Origin: Thauera sp. JM12B12
GTDB lineage: Bacteria > Pseudomonadota > Gammaproteobacteria > Burkholderiales > Rhodocyclaceae
Length of the DNA stretch: 64,000 nt
Assembly: GCF_039614725.1 (NCBI RefSeq)
Contig: NZ_CP154859.1
Span: 2,356,001 to 2,420,000 of the forward strand
Direction of reading: 5' to 3'
Shown: positions 58,080-64,000 of the stretch, in pieces
How positions within the stretch are numbered: the first letter of the stretch is position 1
How the letters are laid out: every line of letters begins with the position of its first letter
Notes under the pieces: generated by a model
Told to the model about the DNA's origin: nothing
The model's input: the letters and a program-made list of their open reading frames with translations, nothing else
The model's database searches: none
Program-made: the position numbers and the translations under genes

Positions 58080-58991
58080 TCAGTCTTGCTCGCGTTCCAT
58101 GCGCGCAAACTCCTCGCAGACGTAATCGGCGAAGGCATTGATGAGACGCGAGCGGAACTTGTCGCGCGGCAGGATCACCTCGAGCGGCGTGTAGATGCGG
58201 GGCGTGAGCGGAATGGCCACCAGCCGGCCGTCTTCGACGTCACGCAGGATGGCGCGCCGCGACGCGATCGCGAAACCCAGGCCGGCAGCGGCAAGCTGCT
58301 TGATCGCCGCGAGGCTGCCCAGCTCCGCACACAGCGTGATCTGGCTGCCCGCGATGCCGGCGGCCTCGAAGAAATCGTCGGCGATCTGGCGGATGCCGTT
58401 GCCCGGGTCACGGTCGATGAACGGGTGACCGACGAGATCCTGTGCGGTCAGTTCCTTGAACTTTGCGAGCGGATGGTCCGGGCTGCAGATCACGAACAGT
58501 TCGTCCCGCGCGGCGCTGCGCCGTTCGATGCTGGGCTGCTCGGTGGCGATCTCGATGAGGCCGATGTCGAGGTCGCGCGCGGCGACGCGGTCCTCGGTGA
58601 GCTTCGACGTGCCGACGACGACGCGCGGCAGCACGCCTGGGAAGCGGCGCTTGAATCCCTAGAGGATCTCGGGCAGCCAGTAGGCGGCAATCGTGGTGCT
58701 GGTGCCGATCTTGAGCTGTCCGGCAAGCTCGTCGGTGAGCTCCGAGACGCGTGAGTCGAGTTCGGCAGACAGGCCGAGGATCTTCTCGGCGTAGGCGAGA
58801 ACCAGCTCGCCGGCGGGGGTCAGGGTGATCTTGCCGTGGCCGCGGTCGAGCAGGCGGGTGTCGAAATGCTCTTCCAGCTGCTTGATCTGGAAGGTGACCG
58901 CGGGCTGGGTCATGTGGAGGTGTTCGGCTGCGCGGGTGAACGAGCCATGCTTCGCCACCGCGTGGAATACCTGGAGTCTACGGTCTGCCAT
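58080..58991 (-). pseudogene. LysR-family regulator interrupted by an in-frame amber codon
   Basis: The frame 58991-58080 would give 303 residues of a LysR regulator: HTH (GSFTRAAEHLHMTQPAVTFQIK, residues 16-37), then a substrate-binding domain continuing past the break (VLPRVVVGTSKLTEDR) to the normal end. Codon 111 (58661-58659) is TAG between LPEIL and GFKRRFPG, where a single base change from CAG (Gln) would restore it. There is no frameshift. It is either a recent pseudogene, a sequencing error, or a read-through site. It is divergent from lplT. An inverted repeat AATAA-N7-TTATT (58998-59014) abuts the start. Confidence 0.85.
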
Positions 58992-59219
58992 GGTAATAAT
59001 AAGTACGATTTATTTCGCGAATTAAAGCACAGTCCGGGGCGTTTTTGGGTGCGCCTTGTCGGTCACGTGCGCAAGGCCCGGATTTTCCTGCGCGCGCGCC
59101 TGCCAAACCGCGGTCTGCGAACATTTGCGGCAACATCTCACGGACCTTGAGCGGGATCACAACCGCAAAAACAGCTTCGTGATATAAACCGCGCTCCATC
59201 CCGTGATCAGACACTGACG

Positions 59220-60470
59220 ATGCCGCTCGGCTTCTACATCATCATGGCGGCGCAGTTCTTCTCTGCGCTCGCCGACAATGCCCTGCTGATCATCGCCATC
59301 GCCATGCTCCGGGACATGGCGGCGCCGTCGGAATACGAACCGCTTCTCAAGCTCTTCTTCACCGTTTCCTACGTGGCGCTGGCCGCCTTCGTCGGCGCCT
59401 TCGCCGACTCGATGCCGAAATGGCGGGTGATGCTGATCAGCAACACGATCAAGATCGGCGGTTGCCTGATGCTGTTCCTCGGTACCCATCCACTGTTCGC
59501 CTACGCGGTGATCGGCCTCGGCGCGGCAGCCTATTCGCCCGCGAAGTACGGCATCCTCACCGAGTATCTGCCCCACCGCCTGCTCGTCGTCGCCAACGGC
59601 TGGATCGAGGGCTTGACGGTCGCGGCGATCATCGTCGGCACCGTGATCGGCGGCATCATGATTCGCGGCGACGTTTCCGCCTGGCTGGTGGCGCTCGAGC
59701 TGCCGATGGTCGACTCGGCCTTCGAGGCCGCCGTGCTGGTGGTCGGGACGCTCTACCTGGTAGCGGCGATCTTCAACGTGTACATCCCGGACACCGGAGT
59801 GGACCACAAGCCGCTCAAGAACAACCCGCTCTATCTGCTGCACGACTTCAACCACTGCCTGCGCCTGCTGTGGCGCGACAAGCTGGGGCAGATCTCGCTC
59901 GCGGTCACCACGCTGTTCTGGGGCGCCGGGGCGACGCTGCAATTCATCGTGATCAAGTGGGCCGAGCACAACCTCGGCATGAACCTGTCGCAGGCCTCGA
60001 TGCTGCAGGGTGTGGTCGCGCTCGGCGTGGCGACCGGCTCGATCCTGGCCGCGCGCTACATCTCGCTGCGCGGTGCGGTGCGCGTGATCCCGCTCGGCAT
60101 TGCGATGGGCCTCGGCGTGATGCTGATGATCGGGGTCACCGAGACGTGGATCGCCATGGCGCTGATGGTGCTCGTGGGCGGACTCGCCGGCTTCTTCGTC
60201 GTGCCGATGAACGCCCTGCTCCAGCATCGCGGCCACATCCTCATGGGGGCCGGACACTCGATCGCGGTACAGAACTTCAACGAGAACCTGTCGATCCTCG
60301 TCATGACCGGCACCTACGCGCTGCTGATCATGCTGGGCCTGTCGATCAACACGGTGATCGTGATGTTCGGGCTCTTCGTGGCCGGAACCATGTGGATGGT
60401 GAAGCGTCGCCACGAAGCCAACCAGCGCGAGTTCGACAACGTCGCCTTGCTCGAGGATCGGAGGCACTGA
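59220..60470 (+). CDS. lplT: Lysophospholipid transporter LplT (MFS)
   Basis: 416 residues with about 12 hydrophobic helices. The start FYIIMAAQFFSALADNALLIIAIAML and SPAKYGILTEYLPHRLLVVANGWIEG near residue 100 are characteristic of LplT, which flips lysophospholipids across the inner membrane for re-acylation. The acyltransferase Aas gene is not adjacent here. No clear Shine-Dalgarno precedes the ATG, but no alternative start is better. Confidence 0.9.
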   Translation: MPLGFYIIMAAQFFSALADNALLIIAIAMLRDMAAPSEYEPLLKLFFTVSYVALAAFVGAFADSMPKWRVMLISNTIKIGGCLMLFLGTHPLFAYAVIGLGAAAYSPAKYGILTEYLPHRLLVVANGWIEGLTVAAIIVGTVIGGIMIRGDVSAWLVALELPMVDSAFEAAVLVVGTLYLVAAIFNVYIPDTGVDHKPLKNNPLYLLHDFNHCLRLLWRDKLGQISLAVTTLFWGAGATLQFIVIKWAEHNLGMNLSQASMLQGVVALGVATGSILAARYISLRGAVRVIPLGIAMGLGVMLMIGVTETWIAMALMVLVGGLAGFFVVPMNALLQHRGHILMGAGHSIAVQNFNENLSILVMTGTYALLIMLGLSINTVIVMFGLFVAGTMWMVKRRHEANQREFDNVALLEDRRH

Positions 60471-60563
60471 CCACCGCCTGCTCCGCTGGCGGCAGGCAGG
60501 ACGAACGCCAGGCGCCTGACGTCGCTGCCGGGCACGGGGCGAAGGCGTGACGCGCCTCCGCGC

Positions 60564-61472
60564 TCAGCGCGCCAGCTCCGCCATCAGGCGGCGGGCGAAG
60601 CAGAGGTCCTCCCACGCCTTGGCCTTGTCCTGCGGGTTGCGCAGCAGGTAGGCGGGGTGATAGGTCACCACCACGGGAATCCCCTGGCGCTCGAAACGCT
60701 TGCCGCGCGCCGCGGAGATCGCCACTTCGCGATCGAGCAGCGCCTGCGCGGCCGGCCGGCCCAGCGCGATCAGCAGTTGGGGCCGCACCAGCTCGATCTG
60801 GCGGTCCAGATATGGCAGACAGGCCGCCAGCTCGTCGCGCTCGGGCGTGCGATTGTGCGGTGGACGACACTTGACCGCATTGGCGATATAGACGTCCTTG
60901 CCACGCTCGAGACCGAGCGCGGACAGCATGTTGTCGAGCAGGCGCCCCGCCTGGCCGACGAAGGGTTCGCCGCGTTGATCCTCTTCCGCCCCCGGCCCCT
61001 CGCCGACCAGCATCCAGCCCGCGTGGCGGTCACCGACCCCGGGCACCGCCTGCCGGCGGCGCTCGCACAGCCCACAGGCCCGACAGCTGTGGATGTCGCT
61101 CTCCAGAGCCTCCCAGTCGAGGGTGGCGATGCGGGCCGCACGCTCGCCTTGCCCGGCAACCACGGGGGCGGCGACGGTCTTCGTGGCGGGCACGCCGGAC
61201 GAGCCACTGGCGGGTACGGCGGACGGCGCGGATGGATGGGCAGGCCGATTGGCCATTGCCTGCGGTGCAGGAGCGCGCAAGCGCGACTCAACCGCCGCCG
61301 GCGGTGACGCCGCAGGTGTTCGATCCGGGGCGTCGGGATAGCCCGACGGAGCTGCGGCCTCGGCCTCGGCGAACGCCGGGCCCGCCGATTCGCGCGCCCG
61401 CAGACGCCAGATCGGCCCGAGGCCCATCTCGCGCAGCGCGGCGTCGCGCCAGGAAGACGTGCGCGCGCCCAT
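60564..61472 (-). CDS. Family-4 uracil-DNA glycosylase
   Basis: 302 residues from the ATG at 61472, overlapping the rimI stop (TGATG). An in-frame GTG lies 3 bp upstream. The first ~115 residues are a Pro/Ala-rich, low-complexity extension. The catalytic domain follows: 4Fe-4S Cys in CRACGLCERR, GEGPGAEEDQRGEPFVGQAG, NAVKCRPPHNR, and TYHPAYLLRNP. It removes uracil from DNA. The long N-terminal extension resembles that of phage SPO1-polymerase-related UDGs in betaproteobacteria. Confidence 0.92.
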   Translation of the reverse strand: MGARTSSWRDAALREMGLGPIWRLRARESAGPAFAEAEAAAPSGYPDAPDRTPAASPPAAVESRLRAPAPQAMANRPAHPSAPSAVPASGSSGVPATKTVAAPVVAGQGERAARIATLDWEALESDIHSCRACGLCERRRQAVPGVGDRHAGWMLVGEGPGAEEDQRGEPFVGQAGRLLDNMLSALGLERGKDVYIANAVKCRPPHNRTPERDELAACLPYLDRQIELVRPQLLIALGRPAAQALLDREVAISAARGKRFERQGIPVVVTYHPAYLLRNPQDKAKAWEDLCFARRLMAELAR

Positions 61473-61918
61473 CACAGCACCCGCCGCATCACGATCGCGT
61501 CCTCGCGTGCGCTGCCAGCCGGGTAGTAAGCACGCCGGCGTCCGATCTCCTCGAATCCCATGCGCTGGTAGAGCCGCAGCGCTGCAGCGTTCGACGGTCT
61601 CACCTCGAGGTAGAAGGTTTCAGCCCCGCCTTCGCGCGCCTCTCCGCACAACCACGCCATGAAACTCTGCCCGAGCCCCTGGCCCTGCGCCGACGCGACG
61701 ATGCCGATGTCGAGCAGGTGCGCTTCGTCGAGCACCTTGAGCACGATCGCGTAGCCGACCGTATCGTCGCCGTGGCGCATGATCCAGGCGTCGTGCCCGG
61801 CAGCGAGCGAATCAGCAAAATTGCCGCGCGACCAGGGATAAGCGTGCAGCTCCGCCTCGCGCGCCGCGACCCAGTCGAGGTCTTCGGCACGCATCGCGAC
61901 GAAGGACAGCTCGGGCAT
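61472..61918 (-). CDS. rimI: Ribosomal-protein-alanine N-acetyltransferase RimI
   Basis: 148 residues, with start overlapping the tsaB stop by one base and stop overlapping the glycosylase start by one base. The GNAT fold shows LLDIGIVASAQGQGLGQSFM (acetyl-CoA loop, near residue 70) and NAAALRLYQRMGFEEIGRRRAYY (near residue 109). RimI acetylates the N-terminus of ribosomal protein S18. The tsaB-rimI-UDG order is common in this bacterial group. Confidence 0.93.
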   Translation of the reverse strand: MPELSFVAMRAEDLDWVAAREAELHAYPWSRGNFADSLAAGHDAWIMRHGDDTVGYAIVLKVLDEAHLLDIGIVASAQGQGLGQSFMAWLCGEAREGGAETFYLEVRPSNAAALRLYQRMGFEEIGRRRAYYPAGSAREDAIVMRRVL

Positions 61919-62610
61919 CAGGCCCGTCCCCCGCGCGCGAGTCGCTCGGCGGTGGTCATGGCCACCTTGTCGCGCACGTACAGCGGCGCGGCCCGCTCGG
62001 GCGGCACCAGCAGGCCCCGCGTCACCGCCGTCGCCGCCAAGCGCGCAACCTCGTCCGCGCGCGGCACCGCCTCTGGCCGGCACCCCGTGAGGCGCCCCAG
62101 ATGACGGGCGCCGAGCTCCTCGGGCCAGACCTGGAACGCCGAGCCCGCGGCAAACCAGTCCCCGGTGGGCAGTTCGACGTCGAGCGGCGCGCTGCACCGG
62201 ACACTGCCCACAAGCGCGGGCATGCCATCCGCGTCGCGTGCAAATGCCGCATGGTAGACCTCCCCCATGCGCGCATCGGTGGCGACGAACACGCGCGCTG
62301 TATCGATCTGCAGGGCGAGCGCCTGCAGGCTGTTGACGACCGCGATGCCGAGGTCCGCGCCCAGCGCGATTCCCTGGGCAACGCCGCATGCAAGACGCAG
62401 GCCGGTGAAGGCCCCGGGGCCGGCACCGAAGGCGACCGCGTCGAGTTGCGCAACAGCGACATCGGCCTCGGCGAGCAGCTCGCGCAGATCGCGCAGAATC
62501 GCTTCGGAATGATTCGCGGCGCCTCGTATGCGCCGCACCAGCAGTTCGCCGCCATGCATCAGGGCGACGCTGCCGTGCTCGCACGCGGTTTCGATGGAGA
62601 GGATGTTCAT
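61918..62610 (-). CDS. tsaB: tRNA threonylcarbamoyladenosine biosynthesis protein TsaB
   Basis: 230 residues beginning MNILSIETACEHGSVALM, with ANHSEAILRDLRELL (near residue 32) and GAGPGAFTGLRLACGVAQGIALG (near residue 62), the standard TsaB motifs. It is the pseudo-ATPase partner of TsaD in making t6A37 of tRNA. It is the first gene of a three-gene leftward operon with rimI and the UDG gene. Confidence 0.95.
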   Translation of the reverse strand: MNILSIETACEHGSVALMHGGELLVRRIRGAANHSEAILRDLRELLAEADVAVAQLDAVAFGAGPGAFTGLRLACGVAQGIALGADLGIAVVNSLQALALQIDTARVFVATDARMGEVYHAAFARDADGMPALVGSVRCSAPLDVELPTGDWFAAGSAFQVWPEELGARHLGRLTGCRPEAVPRADEVARLAATAVTRGLLVPPERAAPLYVRDKVAMTTAERLARGGRA

Positions 62611-62687
62611 GGGGCCGCTATTCTACCGGCTGCAAGCGTGAGCCGGAGCGCGCCGAGCGCCGGCGGCATCGCGCCAGCGGATGCGGC

Positions 62688-63065
62688 TCAGCGTTTGCCC
62701 TTGCGCTTGGGCGCTTGTTCGGGATAGGCCCCGCGTGCCGCGTTGCGAAGGTGCTCGCGCAGGCTGCTGCGCTCCTCCTCGCTCATCTTGCGCCGCTGAA
62801 CGGCCGACTCGCTGGCGTGGTCCTGGCCACCGAGCGTGTTACGCCAGTCCCGATGACCGCGGTTGGCAGCCGGCTCCCTGGCATCAGGGTTACCGTCGCT
62901 CGCAAACAGGCCACCGCCAGGTTGCGCGTGGGCGATCGACACACTGCCCGCACTGAGGCCCATGATCGCGACGATCAGCGCCCCGACCCGGCATCGCGCG
63001 CGCAAGCTGCGCTGCATCGGATGACGTTCGAGGAATACGGCGATCTGATACGAAAAGCTCTTCAT
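62688..63065 (-). CDS. Small exported hypothetical protein
   Basis: 125 residues if started at the ATG 63065; a later ATG at 63017 (MQRSLRARCRVG) would give a more standard signal peptide, and a GTG at 63101 a longer form. None has a good ribosome site. A hydrophobic segment (VGALIVAIMGLSAGSVSIAHAQ) is a likely signal. The mature part is Arg/Glu-rich with KMSEEERSSLREHLRNAARG and a Lys/Arg tail. No known domain. Confidence 0.65.
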   Translation of the reverse strand: MKSFSYQIAVFLERHPMQRSLRARCRVGALIVAIMGLSAGSVSIAHAQPGGGLFASDGNPDAREPAANRGHRDWRNTLGGQDHASESAVQRRKMSEEERSSLREHLRNAARGAYPEQAPKRKGKR

Positions 63066-63306
63066 GGAGGACGATCGACGATCGGGCGGAAGAAGGCGCA
63101 CGCCTGAGCCCGATGGCGCGAAATGAGGACACCCGGAACATACGGCAATCCGGGCCGCTTCGGTAGCCCGCTCGGCCGGATCTGGCGCGTGTTTGTAAGG
63201 CGATATTGCACGCCAACCACATGCTTACGAAGGGTTACCCCAAGGCCCGCCCGGCGACACGCGGAGACGCTGGCACGGGTTCATTTCTCAGGCTAGCATT
63301 CCGCGC

Positions 63307-64000
63307 ATGAACCAGAAAACACGCTATCGCATTCTCGTCGTGGACGATGACGCCCGCTTGCGCGAGCTGCTGTCACGCTACCTCCAGGAGCAGGGCTTCG
63401 CGGTCAAGGCAGTGGGTGACGCGCCGATGATGGACCGCGCCTTGCATCGCGAGCACTACGATCTCATCGTGCTCGATCTCATGCTGCCCGGCGAGGACGG
63501 GCTGGCGATCTGCCGCCGCCTGCGCGCGGCCGAGAATCAGATCCCGATCATCATGCTCACCGCGAAGGGCGACGATGTCGATCGGATCGTCGGCCTTGAG
63601 ATGGGTGCCGACGACTACATCGCCAAGCCCTTCAATCCGCGCGAGCTTGTTGCCCGCATCCAGGCGGTGATGCGACGCCAGCCGCAGACGCTGCCGGGCG
63701 CGCCGACGCCCGAGGACGAGATCGTCGTGTTCGGGCGCGTCAGGGTGAACCTCGGCACGCGTGCGCTGGTGCGCGATGGCGAGGAGATCCAGCTCACCAC
63801 CGGCGAGTTCTCGCTGCTCAAGGTGCTGCTCACCCACCCCCGCCAGCCGCTGTCGCGCGACAAGCTGATGGAACTGGCGCGCGGTCGCGAATATGGCGTG
63901 TTCGATCGTGCGATCGACGTGCAGGTGTCGCGCTTGCGCAAGCTGGTCGAGGACGATCCCGCCAAACCACGTTACATCCAGACCGTCTGGGGCTTCGGCT
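63307..64000 (+). CDS. ompR: OmpR response regulator (runs off the window)
   Basis: 231 residues visible from the ATG at 63307; the gene continues past the window end. The receiver domain has VDDDARLRELLSRYL, phospho-acceptor Asp in LIVLDLMLPGEDG, and DDYIAKPFNPRELVARI. The winged-helix domain runs to the last base (KPRYIQTVWGFG), only a few residues short of a normal OmpR end. The envZ kinase gene is expected just outside. It controls porins in response to osmolarity in related bacteria. Confidence 0.9.
   Translation, partial: MNQKTRYRILVVDDDARLRELLSRYLQEQGFAVKAVGDAPMMDRALHREHYDLIVLDLMLPGEDGLAICRRLRAAENQIPIIMLTAKGDDVDRIVGLEMGADDYIAKPFNPRELVARIQAVMRRQPQTLPGAPTPEDEIVVFGRVRVNLGTRALVRDGEEIQLTTGEFSLLKVLLTHPRQPLSRDKLMELARGREYGVFDRAIDVQVSRLRKLVEDDPAKPRYIQTVWGFG

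Overview
The window looks like chromosomal DNA of a GC-rich betaproteobacterium. The gene content (many CoA-thioester catabolic genes, a TMAO respiration system, a soluble NAD-linked hydrogenase) most resembles the Thauera/Azoarcus group of the Rhodocyclales. That placement is inference from gene content and base composition, not from a marker-gene search.

Positions 1 to about 40,100 form a large catabolic region that I read as the breakdown of a hydrophobic, probably cyclic compound through CoA thioesters. It holds seven class III (CaiB/BaiF) CoA-transferases and one acyl-CoA ligase for activation. A three-subunit molybdenum hydroxylase (5466-9326) has its accessory genes xdhC and coxG elsewhere in the region. 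Further enzymes are two luciferase-like (LLM) flavoproteins, a Ddn-family reductase, an old-yellow-enzyme/4Fe-4S fusion and a nitronate-monooxygenase-like flavoprotein. Four crotonases are present, one of them BadI/MenB-like, together with a thiolase-fold protein that lacks its cysteines and is paired with a DUF35 partner (a possible retro-aldolase). Two amidohydrolases, an orphan EtfB, an MFS exporter and a DUF1302/DUF1329 outer-membrane pair complete the set. I saw no Rieske, P450 or classical FAD monooxygenase, so an oxygen-independent route is plausible. An AraC-type regulator (25893-26897) sits in the middle. A repeated 21-bp site, GTCATTCA-N6-TGATGCG and variants, lies 53 to 88 bp before five separate genes (Mo hydroxylase, DUF1302 porin, araC itself, xdhC, coxG), always in the same orientation. 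It looks like one regulon.

Positions 40,172 to 49,583 hold a LuxR-type regulator and a complete TMAO sensing and reduction system. TorR, TorS (hybrid kinase with REC and HPt) and TorT are tightly interlocked. TorA carries an extra C-terminal c-type heme domain. Three direct repeats with exact 21-bp period lie before torA and are candidate TorR boxes.

Positions 49,583 to 56,459 hold phosphoglucomutase and a hoxFUYHW operon for an NAD-reducing [NiFe] hydrogenase. From 56,592 onward lie housekeeping genes: radA, a LysR regulator broken by one in-frame amber codon, lplT, family-4 uracil-DNA glycosylase, rimI, tsaB, a small secreted protein, and the start of ompR running off the window end.
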